From Gammaproteobacteria bacterium BRH_c0 (lineage in GTDB: Bacteria > Pseudomonadota > Gammaproteobacteria > Pseudomonadales > Porticoccaceae): a stretch of DNA of 64,000 nucleotides. Position 1 is the stretch's first letter; the number at the start of each line of letters is the position of its first letter. Location of the stretch: positions 1 to 64,000 of the forward strand of contig LADM01000050.1 in NCBI GenBank assembly GCA_000961645.1, read 5' to 3'. The notes under the pieces are model-generated. The model had not been told where the DNA came from, made no database searches, and saw only the letters and a list, made by a program, of their open reading frames with translations. This document shows positions 34,084 to 43,200 of this stretch, piece after piece. The translations under genes were made by a program, and so were the position numbers.

Positions 34084-34173
34084 GGCGCTTTTTGTTTCAC
34101 GTTTCACGTAAAAGCAATCAATCGTGATTTTCGCAGTATCCCTTTTTCGCCCACGTGTTACGTGACACTCACA

Positions 34174-35583
34174 TCAAATAATCCGGGAAAACTTCTGCTG
34201 TGCCTGCGCCCCCTTGCCCAGCCAGGCATCAAACACCATGCAAATTCTGCGGATCAGCAAACGGCCTTTGGCGGTAACGTGAATATGCTGTGGTTCAATA
34301 ACCACCAGCCCGTCATTTTCCATGCTGCGCAACTGCGCAATTTCCGGGGCAAAATAATCGTTGAATATAATATTGAAACGCTTTTCAACCGGACTGAAAT
34401 CCAGTGAAAAATGGCAGATCAGCCCTTCGATGACCCTGGCTCGCAGCAGATCATCGCTGTTGAGGACCAGACCGCGGGCAACCGGTATGCGGCCACTGTC
34501 GATGGCAGCATTGTAGTCGGCGATGTCCTTGTGATTTTGCCAGAAGGTATCGCCAATGGCACTGATGGCGGAAACGCCAAAGGACGCCAGATCGCAATCG
34601 CCATGGGTAGCATAGCCCTGGAAATTGCGCTGCAGGCGCCCTTCCCTCTGGGCGCGGGCGAGTTCATCCCCCGGTTTGGCAAAATGATCCATACCGATAA
34701 ACACGTAGCCCGCTGCCAGCAGCTTGTCGGTGCTGCGGTGGATGATGGTGAGTTTTTCTTCCGCGCCGGGCATCTGCGCTGCATCCATCTGCCTCTGGGT
34801 TTTAAAAAGGTTGGGCATATGGGCGTAATTGAACATAGACAGGCGATCGGGCGAGAGTTCGAGCACGGCATCCAGAGTGCGCTCGAAACTGTGCCAGCTT
34901 TGCTGCGGCAGGCCATAGATGAGGTCCATGCTGATGGAATGGAACCCCTGCTGCCTGGCCGCCGTCACCAGGGCCCGGACTTCATCCGCGCTGTTGAAGC
35001 GATTGACCGCTGCCTGCACAGCCGTGTCAAAATCCTGTACCCCCATGCTCAGGCGGTTGAATCCCAGCTCTCGCAAACAGGCAATACTTTCCACCGTGGT
35101 ATCGCCGGGATGGATCTCGATGGCGTACTCGCCGCTGTCATCATTGCGCAGGTTGAAGTGGCGGCGAATGGAAGTCATCAGAGTGCGCTTTTCATCATCA
35201 CTGATATAGGTGGGAGTGCCGCCACCCCAGTGCAGCTGGTTGACCGGCCGCGAGGTGTCGAGCAGATCAGCCATCAGCGCCATCTCGCGGTCCAGCCGCT
35301 CAAGATAGGGGCCCGCGACCCGCCGATTGGCGGTGATAATCCGGTTGCAGGCGCAGTAGTAACAAACGCGGCTGCAAAAGGGGATATGAAAATACAGCGA
35401 TAGCGGATTGCCGCGGTCATTGCTGACAGCAACGGCGCAGCGCAGCTCATCCTCGCCAAACCCCGGGTGAAACTGGGGGGCGGTGGGATAGGAGGTGTAG
35501 CGCGGCCCGGAAAGATCGTAGCGGGCAATCAGTTCCTGATCCCAGCTGGCCTGGCCCTGTTGCTGTACTGAGACACCCTGCAT
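34174..35583 (-). CDS. hemN: Oxygen-independent coproporphyrinogen III oxidase
   Basis: Radical-SAM enzyme converting coproporphyrinogen III to protoporphyrinogen IX without oxygen. The 469-residue length matches HemN. The iron-sulfur motif is C70-SRV-C74-YY-C77-A-C79 (CxxxCxxCxC), the hallmark of true HemN as opposed to HemW. HWGGGTPTYIS and YTSYPTAPQFHPGFG are conserved. The perfect Anr/FNR box 69 bp upstream fits induction at low oxygen, as known for hemN in pseudomonads. Start ATG 35583. Divergent from ppa. Confidence 0.96.
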   Translation of the reverse strand: MQGVSVQQQGQASWDQELIARYDLSGPRYTSYPTAPQFHPGFGEDELRCAVAVSNDRGNPLSLYFHIPFCSRVCYYCACNRIITANRRVAGPYLERLDREMALMADLLDTSRPVNQLHWGGGTPTYISDDEKRTLMTSIRRHFNLRNDDSGEYAIEIHPGDTTVESIACLRELGFNRLSMGVQDFDTAVQAAVNRFNSADEVRALVTAARQQGFHSISMDLIYGLPQQSWHSFERTLDAVLELSPDRLSMFNYAHMPNLFKTQRQMDAAQMPGAEEKLTIIHRSTDKLLAAGYVFIGMDHFAKPGDELARAQREGRLQRNFQGYATHGDCDLASFGVSAISAIGDTFWQNHKDIADYNAAIDSGRIPVARGLVLNSDDLLRARVIEGLICHFSLDFSPVEKRFNIIFNDYFAPEIAQLRSMENDGLVVIEPQHIHVTAKGRLLIRRICMVFDAWLGKGAQAQQKFSRII

Positions 35584-35651
35584 AACCTTTATCCGCCCTG
35601 TTTACTGTCGATCAAGAGCATCCATGCTATGCCACCCGGGTCGGCGTTACC

Positions 35652-35665
35652 TTGATGTTTATCAA
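35652..35665 (-). promoter_or_regulatory. Anr/FNR-type binding site before hemN
   Basis: TTGATGTTTATCAA is a perfect match to the TTGAT-N4-ATCAA consensus. On the minus strand a TAGCAT (35629-35624) would be the -10 element; the start point near 35617 would put the box centre at -41.5, the class II activation position. The palindrome is symmetric, but its distance from ppa (134 bp) favours hemN. Confidence 0.85.
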
Positions 35666-35799
35666 GACAATTCTTTATTGCCCTCACGCCATACCGGGCC
35701 GGACCCGTCTGGTTATTCCTTGTCCACAGCGCTATACTTTCGCCCTCTTGAATTTGCGCCCCTTATTTCCAATCCATCCCTCATAAACGGAAGGCCCCC

Positions 35800-36336
35800 A
35801 TGAGCTACAGCACTATCCCAGCGGGCAATGACCTGCCAAACGACATCAATGTGATCATTGAGATCCCCGCCAACCACGATCCCATCAAATACGAGATCGA
35901 CAAGGAGCACGACGCCATTTTCGTCGACCGCTTTGTGGCCACGCCGATGTTCTACCCTGCCAACTACGGCTTTATCCCCGGCACCCTGTCAGAAGATGGC
36001 GACCCGCTGGATGTGCTGGTGATCTCCCCCTACCCCGTGATGCCCGGCTCCGTGATCCGCAGCCGTCCCATCGGCATTCTCAACATGACCGACGAATCCG
36101 GCAGCGATGCCAAGCTGATTGCCGTGCCCCACAAGAAACTTTCCAGCCAGTACAACCACATTCAGGACATCGGCGATGTGCCCGAGCTCCTGCTGCGCCA
36201 GATCGCCCACTACTTCGAGAACTACAAGGATCTGGAAGAAGGCAAATGGGTAAAAGTGGAAAACTGGTCCCACGCCGAAGATGCCCGCAAGGAAATCATG
36301 GCCTCCCGCGAGCGCTACCTGAAAGAAGGCACCTGA
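35800..36336 (+). CDS. ppa: Inorganic pyrophosphatase
   Basis: Hydrolyses pyrophosphate to two phosphates, pulling many biosynthetic reactions forward. 178 residues, family I soluble PPase: [20 protein letters not shown], the substrate-binding [28 protein letters not shown] with the metal-binding DGDPLDV (about 65-71), and KLIAVP. Ends [16 protein letters not shown]. Its GGAAGG ribosome site is good. It is followed by a bidirectional terminator shared with the convergent peroxiredoxin gene. Confidence 0.97.
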   Translation: MSYSTIPAGNDLPNDINVIIEIPANHDPIKYEIDKEHDAIFVDRFVATPMFYPANYGFIPGTLSEDGDPLDVLVISPYPVMPGSVIRSRPIGILNMTDESGSDAKLIAVPHKKLSSQYNHIQDIGDVPELLLRQIAHYFENYKDLEEGKWVKVENWSHAEDARKEIMASRERYLKEGT

Positions 36337-36370
36337 TCCCGGATCAGCGCTTCCTGGAAAAGGTAGCAGC

Positions 36371-36403
36371 ATAAAAAAGCCCCGCAATGCGGGGCTTTTT
36401 TAT
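36371..36403. terminator. Bidirectional rho-independent terminator
   Basis: ATAAAAAAGCCCCGCA (36371-36386) is perfectly complementary to TGCGGGGCTTTTTTAT (36388-36403). It has A/T runs on both sides, so it can stop both ppa (+) and the peroxiredoxin gene (-). Confidence 0.93.
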
Positions 36404-36424
36404 GGATGAAGAACGCTCAGCACA

Positions 36425-37027
36425 TTAGAGGCTGGATGCGTTCTCTGCCAGGTAGGAAGCAACCCCGTCAGGGTTGGCTGACATACCTTTATCGCCTGCA
36501 TTCCAGCCGGCAGGACATACTTCGCCATGCTCTTCGTGGAAATCCAGGGCATCGACCATGCGCAGCATCTCGTCGACGTTGCGACCGAGAGGCAGATCAT
36601 TGACCACCTGGTGACGTACAACACCCTTGCTGTCGATCAGGAAGGAACCGCGGAACGCGACGCCACCGGCAGATTCAACATCGTAGGCTTGGCAGATTTC
36701 ATGCTTGATATCGGCAACCAGGCTGTACTGCACCGCGCCGATACCACCGGCAGAAACCGGCGTATTGCGCCAGGCGTTGTGGGTCCACTGGCTGTCGATA
36801 GACACGCCAATCACTTCAACACCACGCTTTTTGAACTCTTCGAAGCGATTGTCAAAGGCAATCAATTCGGAAGGGCACACGAAGGTGAAATCCAGCGGAT
36901 AGAAAAAGATGACGGCTTTTTTACCCTTGATAACCTCAGCGAGGTTGAAGTCGGTCACAACATCACCGTTGCCCAGTACGGCGGCGGCGGTGAAATCTGG
37001 CGCTGGCTTACCTACTAAAACACCCAT
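36425..37027 (-). CDS. 2-Cys peroxiredoxin (AhpC/Prx1 family)
   Basis: 200-residue thiol peroxidase reducing hydrogen and alkyl peroxides. Peroxidatic cysteine C51 in FFYPLDFTFVCPSEL; resolving cysteine in EVCPAGWNAG (about 172), with the downstream YLAENA tail giving a typical 2-Cys form. GVSIDSQWTHNAWRNTP contains the conserved active-site Trp/Arg region. AGGAG lies before the ATG at 37027; a frame to 37075 is not family-like. It lies near monothiol glutaredoxin, a shared redox neighbourhood. Confidence 0.93.
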   Translation of the reverse strand: MGVLVGKPAPDFTAAAVLGNGDVVTDFNLAEVIKGKKAVIFFYPLDFTFVCPSELIAFDNRFEEFKKRGVEVIGVSIDSQWTHNAWRNTPVSAGGIGAVQYSLVADIKHEICQAYDVESAGGVAFRGSFLIDSKGVVRHQVVNDLPLGRNVDEMLRMVDALDFHEEHGEVCPAGWNAGDKGMSANPDGVASYLAENASSL

Positions 37028-37188
37028 TTTTACACTCCTTTCAGTATTACAGGTTAAAGATTCCAGATTGAACAACAGGCATGATCAGTTTTTCACAATC
37101 TGCCGACCCGATACTAAACCATCGACAATGACAAGATTGCGAAAAATGGTTTCGTGATTGGTCTGACAGGGATTGTGAAAAGCTCGAT

Positions 37189-37506
37189 CTACTCGCCAGC
37201 GGCTTCATCAATCAATTGCTTGAGCTCACCATTGGCGTGCATTTCGCTAATGATATCCGAACCACCAATCAGTTCACCGCTGATCCACAGCTGGGGAAAA
37301 GTCGGCCAGTTGCCGTATTTGGGCAGATTGGCGCGGATATCGGGATTGCTGAGAATGTCGACATAGGCAAAACGCTTGCCGCAACCCATCAGGGCTTCCA
37401 CCGCACGGGCAGAAAAACCGCACTGGGGCTGATTGGGGTTGCCTTTCATATAGAGAATGACCGGATTGCTTTCGATCTGTTCTTTAATGGTATCCATAAT
37501 ATCCAT
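37189..37506 (-). CDS. grxD: Monothiol glutaredoxin (Grx4 family)
   Basis: 105-residue CGFS-type glutaredoxin, which binds a [2Fe-2S] cluster with BolA partners and takes part in iron-sulfur trafficking. Active site C29-G-F-S in MKGNPNQPQCGFSARAVEAL, then FAYVDILSNPDIRANLPKYGNWPTFPQLWISGELIGGSDIISEMHANGELKQLI, very close to E. coli GrxD. Two ATGs (37506, 37497) are possible; GAGG fits the first. It lies 161 bp upstream of the peroxiredoxin gene on the same strand. Confidence 0.95.
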   Translation of the reverse strand: MDIMDTIKEQIESNPVILYMKGNPNQPQCGFSARAVEALMGCGKRFAYVDILSNPDIRANLPKYGNWPTFPQLWISGELIGGSDIISEMHANGELKQLIDEAAGE

Positions 37507-37825
37507 ACTGTCTTTTACCTCGGGATAGTGGCGCGACGAAGGGTTGTGGCTGTATCAATAAGCGGTATTCGAGCTGCAAACAAGCTGCAAATAAATAGTC
37601 GAGTACAGTAGTCGGGTATTTTACCTGTTTTTGACCACTTGCGGAACCCGCAGAGGCAGACGCCAGGCCTTTGCAGCCCTGCGCCACAGCATTGCAAAGC
37701 AGAAACGATAGCGATACCATCTCGCCCTTTTCCCGCAGGCAGCACCGATCAGGACGACTGCCTGTTTTGCTTTTGGCGGCAATCAACTTTTCACGCCCGG
37801 CATTTTACTACTGGAGTCATGGCGC
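37507..37825. other. Intergenic stretch between grxD and argD
   Basis: 319 bp between divergent genes. It contains a 9-bp direct repeat AGCTGCAAA (two copies, two bases apart, near 37575) and must hold both promoters. No ARG box or other regulator site was clear to me. Confidence 0.55.
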
Positions 37826-39007
37826 ATGGCTACCCAAGCACTGATGAACACCTACGGCACACGCAGCCTGACCATCGCCCGCGGCAAGGGCGCGGTGGTG
37901 TGGGACCTGGATGGCAAATCCTACCTGGATGCACTGGCCGGCATCGCCGTGTGCGGACTCGGACACGCCCATCCGGCCGTGACTGCCGCCGTCACCCGCC
38001 AGGCGGAAACCCTGGTGCACTGCTCCAATCTCTACAATATTCCCGTCCAGCAACAGCTGGCGGCCAAGTTGTGCCAGCTGTCGGGCATGACCAATGTATT
38101 CTTCGGCAACTCCGGCGCCGAAGCCAATGAAGCCGCCATCAAGCTGGCGCGCCTCTACGGCCACAGCCGCAAGATTAAAGTGCCCACCATTATTGTCATG
38201 GAGCAGGCCTTTCACGGGCGCACCATGGCGACCCTCACCGCCACCGGCAACCGCAAGGTGCAGGCGGGCTTTGAACCCCTGGTCAGCGGTTTTGTGCGCG
38301 CACCCTACAACGATATCGACGCCCTTAAAACGATTGCCCTCAACAACAGTGATGTAGTGGCGATTCTGGTGGAACCCATCCAGGGTGAAGGTGGTGTGGC
38401 CATCCCCGACGCCGACTACCTGCGCAATCTGCGCGTCCTGTGCGACCAGCACCAGTGGTTACTGATGCTCGACGAAGTGCAGACCGGCAATGGTCGCACC
38501 GGCACTTTTTTCAATTACCAGCACAGTGACATCCTCCCGGATGTAGTGACTACCGCCAAAGGCCTTGCCAATGGTTTTCCCCTCGGCGCCTGCCTTGCCA
38601 GCGGCATTGCCGCCACGCTGATGAAGCCCGGCAACCACGGCTCCACCTTTGGCGGCAACCCGGTGGCCTGCGCCGCCGCCCTCGCCACAGTGGACACCAT
38701 CGTGGCGGAAAACCTGATGGCGCGGGCAGCCAGCCTGGGGGAAACACTGAAATCTGCTTTTGCTGCAGCCTTTGCCGATTACCCACAGGTGAAAGAGATT
38801 CGCGGCCAGGGTTTGATGATCGGCATTGAGCTGGATCGCCCCGCCGCGGACCTGGTGCAACTGGCTGCCGATGCCGGCCTGCTTATCAACGTCACTGCCG
38901 AGCGCGTGGTGCGATTGCTGCCGCCGCTGACTCTCAGCGATGCAGAGGCGCAGCAGCTGGTCGACACCCTGACAGCGCTGATCACCACTTTCGTCAGCAA
39001 CTCATAG
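37826..39007 (+). CDS. argD: Acetylornithine / succinyldiaminopimelate aminotransferase
   Basis: PLP-dependent class III aminotransferase of arginine synthesis (and DAP synthesis). 393 residues. [68 protein letters not shown], and the PLP lysine in [15 protein letters not shown] are all present; [15 protein letters not shown] follows. The ATG at 37826 has GGAG at nine bases. It is followed 28 bp later by argF, so the two arginine genes form an operon. Confidence 0.95.
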   Translation: MATQALMNTYGTRSLTIARGKGAVVWDLDGKSYLDALAGIAVCGLGHAHPAVTAAVTRQAETLVHCSNLYNIPVQQQLAAKLCQLSGMTNVFFGNSGAEANEAAIKLARLYGHSRKIKVPTIIVMEQAFHGRTMATLTATGNRKVQAGFEPLVSGFVRAPYNDIDALKTIALNNSDVVAILVEPIQGEGGVAIPDADYLRNLRVLCDQHQWLLMLDEVQTGNGRTGTFFNYQHSDILPDVVTTAKGLANGFPLGACLASGIAATLMKPGNHGSTFGGNPVACAAALATVDTIVAENLMARAASLGETLKSAFAAAFADYPQVKEIRGQGLMIGIELDRPAADLVQLAADAGLLINVTAERVVRLLPPLTLSDAEAQQLVDTLTALITTFVSNS

Positions 39008-39035
39008 CATCCAAAACCTGCAAAGGGCCACGACC

Positions 39036-39941
39036 ATGGCTGTAAGACATTTCCTCACCCTCCAGGACCTGACCCCTGCCGAGCTCCACGGGATTATCGC
39101 CAGGGCCATTGAACTGAAAGCCCAGCACAGGGCTGGCACCGCGGGCAAGCCCCTGGACGGCAAGGTGCTGGGAATGATCTTCGAGAAGGCGTCGACCCGC
39201 ACCAGGGTGTCCTTCGAAGCGGGGATGGCGCAACTGGGCGGCAGCGCGATTTTCCTCTCCCCCACTGACACCCAGCTGGGGCGCGGTGAGCCTGTTGAAG
39301 ATACCGCGCGCGTGCTGTCGCGCATGGTGGATATCGTCATGATCCGCACCTTCGCCCACGACAAGATCGAGCGTTTTGCCGAGCATTCGTCTGTGCCGGT
39401 CATCAACGCCCTCACCGACAGTTTCCACCCCTGTCAGTTGCTGGCCGATGTCCAGACCTTTGTCGAGCACCGCGGCGCTATCCAGGGCAAAACCGTGGCC
39501 TGGGTGGGGGATGGCAATAACATGGCCAACTCCTACATCAACGCCGCCGCCCAGTTTGATTTTCAGCTGCGCCTCGCCTGCCCCGAGGGTTATGACCCCG
39601 ATCCGCAGCTGATGGCGCGTTACAGTGACCGCATTCACCTGACCCGCTCCCCGCAGGATGCTGTAGCCGGTGCCCATCTGGTGGTGACAGACACCTGGGC
39701 GTCGATGGGTCAGGAAGAGGAAAAGCAGCAGCGACTCAAAGCCTTCGCCGGATACCAGGTCGATCATGCGCTGATGGCGCTGGCCGCCAGCGATGCCATC
39801 TTCATGCACTGCCTGCCCGCCTACCGGGGCATGGAAGTCAGTGAGGCCTTGCTGGAGGACACATCCTGTTCCGTGATCTGGGATGAAGCGGAAAACCGTT
39901 TGCACGCCCAAAAAGCCCTGATGGAGTTTTTACTGGCCTGA
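39036..39941 (+). CDS. argF: Ornithine carbamoyltransferase
   Basis: Makes citrulline from ornithine and carbamoyl phosphate in arginine synthesis. 301 residues. Carbamoyl-phosphate motif STRTR (53-57) in [13 protein letters not shown], then [11 protein letters not shown], and the ornithine-site motif HCLPAYRG (about 258-265). The short length and [32 protein letters not shown] match anabolic OTC of pseudomonad type. AGGG precedes the start. 28 bp after argD. Confidence 0.96.
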   Translation: MAVRHFLTLQDLTPAELHGIIARAIELKAQHRAGTAGKPLDGKVLGMIFEKASTRTRVSFEAGMAQLGGSAIFLSPTDTQLGRGEPVEDTARVLSRMVDIVMIRTFAHDKIERFAEHSSVPVINALTDSFHPCQLLADVQTFVEHRGAIQGKTVAWVGDGNNMANSYINAAAQFDFQLRLACPEGYDPDPQLMARYSDRIHLTRSPQDAVAGAHLVVTDTWASMGQEEEKQQRLKAFAGYQVDHALMALAASDAIFMHCLPAYRGMEVSEALLEDTSCSVIWDEAENRLHAQKALMEFLLA

Positions 39942-40053
39942 ACGGCCATTCTATGGGGGTGGAAGGCAGGCAAGCTGCATTGTTGGCCCGACAGCGATGG
40001 TTTAAGCTGTGTTTGATGTCCATTGACAAGCGCCGCAGGGAAATGCGTCATTA

Positions 40054-42369
40054 ATGGACAAGAGTGGGGTAGGGAAAATACCCCGGCGTAGCTCAACCCG
40101 AGGGGTCGCCACCATCAAAGCCGCTGAACCGATCAAGCCACAACTGAATGCCGACAGGGTGTGGCTTTGGGTTATACCCGCACTGATTTTTCTGACAGTC
40201 CTGGCCATGGGCTTTGTGCTCCAGCAGGTGCTCAACAGGAACTGGCAGCTCGAACAGGAAAGCCAGCTTGACGAGGCGGGCAGCGTGCACGCCATATTGC
40301 TCGAGCGCCAGTTGAGCCGCTATACCGTTGCTGCCCACCTGCTGGGCCACAAAATCAGGGAAACCAACGGCGACACTGGCGACTTCGAAGCCTATGCCAA
40401 CCGTGTCATCGAGGAAATTGGCGGCATCGCCAACCTGCAGCTGGCCCCGAATGGCATCATCACCCATATCCATCCCCTCAAGGGCCATGAAAAGGCCTTG
40501 GGCTACGACATCATCTCCAACCAATTCCTCCAGCCTGGCTCCATGAAGGCCATAGAATCCCAGCGTCTGACGGTGATTGGCCCTCTCAACCTCGTACAGG
40601 GCGGCACAGGTATACTCGGTCGCTACCCGGTATTTTTGCCGGACGGCGAAGGTGGCGAGAAGTTCTGGGGGCTGGTGTCAGCACTGATCATGCTCGATGA
40701 TTTCCTGGCCGCCAGCCAGCTCGACTACCTCACCGACCAGGGCTATGTGTACCGATTGTGGCGAATAGCCACGGAAACCGGCCAAAAAGCGGTGTTTGCC
40801 GGTGTTGCTGATCAGGAGCTTACACCTCCAGTGGTCACCACCACGGTCAACCTGCCCAATGAGGAATGGTTTCTCGACGTGGCATTCGCCACCCCCATAG
40901 GCCACTACCCCGGCTACCTGAGCGGCATCACTGTCACAGCCCTGCTGAGTGTCGTACTGGCCTGGCTGGCCTGGTTTTACCTGCGCCTGCCCGAGCGACT
41001 GCGCTCCGAGGTCAAAACCAAAACCCGCCAGCTCGAAACACTCGCCTTTTATGACCAGCTCACCGGCCTGCCCAATCGCAAACTGTTCCTTGACCGCCTG
41101 ACCCACGCCATTCATCGCCAACAGCGCACCCAGCGGCCCTTTGCCCTGTTCTATATCGATCTCGACGGGTTCAAGCTGATCAATGACAGCCTCGGCCACC
41201 AGATCGGCGACCGGCTGCTGGAGGAAGTCGCCAATCGCCTGGCGCTCAACATCCGCAAAAGCGATACCGCCGCACGTATTGGCGGCGATGAATTCACAGT
41301 CTTGCTGGTGGATATCCAGCCTCCCACGGACGTCGGACTGCTGGCCAGACACCTGCTCAGCGAGCTGGCCAAACCGGCCAGCATTGACAATCACACCCTG
41401 AGCATCACTGTCAGCATTGGCATTACCCTCTGCCCTCACGATGGCAGTGATGCCGACCGGTTGCTCAACAATAGCGATCTGGCCATGTACCGGGCAAAAA
41501 ATCTGGGCAAGAACAATGCCCAGTTTTTTTCCGAATCACTGCATCAGGAAATAGCCAAGCGCCAGGATCTGGTTGACACCCTTTCGGTAGCGCTGGAACA
41601 CAACGAGCTGTTCCCGGTCTACCATCCGGTTTTATCCCGCACCACTGGCAAGGTGGTGGCAGTGGAAGCACTGCTGCGCTGGCAGCCCCCCGGCCAGGAT
41701 CTGGTGCTGCCGGTTGATTTTCTCTCAGCCACCGAAGATTCCGGGCTGATTATCCGACTCGGTGAACACGTTCTGCGCCAGGCTGTTGAAGAAATCCGCC
41801 TGGTGAACCAGGGACGCGGCGCGAACCGCATTGGCCTGTCGGTAAATCTCTCGGCGCGGCAGTTCCGCCACCCCGATCTGGGCGACCTCCTGACCAGGGT
41901 GCTCAACAGCACTGGTCTCGAACCCTGCCTGTTATCCCTGGAAATTGACGAATCGAACTTTGCCTTTCATAACACAGAAACCGGCAATATCCTCAATCGC
42001 CTCAAAAGCTGCGGCATCAACCTGGTGGTTGATCATTTTGTTACCGGCCATGCGCCCCTGCGCCAGCTCAAGGAGCCACCGGTGCGGGCGGTAAAAATTG
42101 ATTTTTCCCTGATATCAAATATCCATACCAACCAGGATAACTTCACTATTGTCTCAGCCATTATCGCCATGGCGCATAGCATGAAGGTTGACGCCATTGC
42201 CCAGGGCGTTGAAACAGTGGCTCAGCTGGAGGCACTCGACAGCATTGGCTGCGAGCTGGTGCAAGGTTTCCTGTTCGGCAAGCCGGTGGCGGCACGGGAG
42301 CTGCCGGAGCTGATCCGCCAGATCGAATCCCGCTGGCACAACAACGACCCCACAACCCACAACTCTTAA
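40054..42369 (+). CDS. CHASE-GGDEF-EAL cyclic-di-GMP signalling protein
   Basis: 771-residue inner-membrane protein. TM1 (~36-57), a periplasmic CHASE-like sensor (~60-285), TM2 (~290-312), GGDEF domain (from ~324) and EAL domain (~520-760). The diguanylate cyclase motif GGDEF is intact (410-414), with an inhibitory RxxD five residues before it (RKSD). The EAL motif begins with E538-A-L, but the conserved DDFGTG is DHFVTG (D660-H661) and AEGVET is AQGVET (Q717), so phosphodiesterase activity is probably lost or weak. Likely a cyclase with a c-di-GMP-sensing EAL domain. Divergence from argF is nil; it stands 112 bp after it. Confidence 0.9.
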   Translation: MDKSGVGKIPRRSSTRGVATIKAAEPIKPQLNADRVWLWVIPALIFLTVLAMGFVLQQVLNRNWQLEQESQLDEAGSVHAILLERQLSRYTVAAHLLGHKIRETNGDTGDFEAYANRVIEEIGGIANLQLAPNGIITHIHPLKGHEKALGYDIISNQFLQPGSMKAIESQRLTVIGPLNLVQGGTGILGRYPVFLPDGEGGEKFWGLVSALIMLDDFLAASQLDYLTDQGYVYRLWRIATETGQKAVFAGVADQELTPPVVTTTVNLPNEEWFLDVAFATPIGHYPGYLSGITVTALLSVVLAWLAWFYLRLPERLRSEVKTKTRQLETLAFYDQLTGLPNRKLFLDRLTHAIHRQQRTQRPFALFYIDLDGFKLINDSLGHQIGDRLLEEVANRLALNIRKSDTAARIGGDEFTVLLVDIQPPTDVGLLARHLLSELAKPASIDNHTLSITVSIGITLCPHDGSDADRLLNNSDLAMYRAKNLGKNNAQFFSESLHQEIAKRQDLVDTLSVALEHNELFPVYHPVLSRTTGKVVAVEALLRWQPPGQDLVLPVDFLSATEDSGLIIRLGEHVLRQAVEEIRLVNQGRGANRIGLSVNLSARQFRHPDLGDLLTRVLNSTGLEPCLLSLEIDESNFAFHNTETGNILNRLKSCGINLVVDHFVTGHAPLRQLKEPPVRAVKIDFSLISNIHTNQDNFTIVSAIIAMAHSMKVDAIAQGVETVAQLEALDSIGCELVQGFLFGKPVAARELPELIRQIESRWHNNDPTTHNS

Positions 42370-42456
42370 TATTCCCTTAAGCACCCTCCCCTAACCTAGG
42401 CCCATGTTGTCTGCACAGACACACAAACGCCAACAGGTTTGCCCGGAGGGCCATGT

Positions 42457-43200
42457 ATGGAATCCCAGCTCAAGAAACTGCCGTCGCCACTGAGTGATGC
42501 AAGCTTGCCGTCAAAAGGGCTGCGCCATTCGCTGCAAAGACATTTGATTCCAGGGCCGCTGTTCGAACTGCTCGATTGCCAAAGTAACGCCCGGGCTGCA
42601 GCCGAAGGCTTTATCGCCGAACGCTTCAGGCGGCATCACCAGGCTGTGATCAGTGAATTCCTCCCCACGCTGGTAACCCTGCGGCGCAACAGCCAACTCT
42701 GTGCCGCTCTGGGACTGCGCCCCGCAGGCGGCAACCGCCTGTTTCTGGAACACTACCTGCTGCATTCGCTGGGCATCCATGCCGAACAGGCCATTGCCAC
42801 CCTGATCCAGTCGCCGCTATCCCGCACTGGCATTATCGAAATAGGCAACCTGGTAGCTGATCGCAATGGCGCCAGCTCCCTGCTGTTTCTCATCGTATTG
42901 GCGGTGGTACAGCGGGCCGGTTACCAGTGGGTCATGTTCACCGGCACGCCTCAGCTGCAGCGGGGAATCCTGAAAATGGGTTTTGCCCTCCAGCCCATCT
43001 GCCCGGCAAGCCCGGAGGCGCTGCCCGGGGATCAGCGCCAGTGGGGAAATTACTACAACAACAAACCCCAGGTTGTGGCGGGATTTGTTGCACAAAGCAT
43101 GGCCATCTGTAACGACAACCCGCAAATGGCCGCCATCCTTGCACTGTTTGAAAATGACATAGCCGCCATGGCGGCGGGCCTCAATGGTCGCGCCGCATGA
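42457..43200 (+). CDS. Thermostable hemolysin (delta-VPH) family protein, GNAT-like
   Basis: 247-residue protein of the Vibrio thermostable-hemolysin family (PF12261 type), a fold related to GNAT/autoinducer-synthase acyltransferases. Family-like blocks are AEGFIAERFRRHHQAVISEFLPTLVTLR, LGLRPAGGNRLFLEHYL, IIEIGNLVADRNGASSLLFLIVLAVVQRAGYQWVMFTGTPQLQRGILKMGF and YYNNKPQVVAGFV. The name is historical; an acyl-transfer role is inference. The frame opens with TTG at 42439, but the ATG at 42457 has GGAGGG six bases upstream. It overlaps the next gene as ATGA, first of a tightly packed run. Confidence 0.85.
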   Translation: MESQLKKLPSPLSDASLPSKGLRHSLQRHLIPGPLFELLDCQSNARAAAEGFIAERFRRHHQAVISEFLPTLVTLRRNSQLCAALGLRPAGGNRLFLEHYLLHSLGIHAEQAIATLIQSPLSRTGIIEIGNLVADRNGASSLLFLIVLAVVQRAGYQWVMFTGTPQLQRGILKMGFALQPICPASPEALPGDQRQWGNYYNNKPQVVAGFVAQSMAICNDNPQMAAILALFENDIAAMAAGLNGRAA

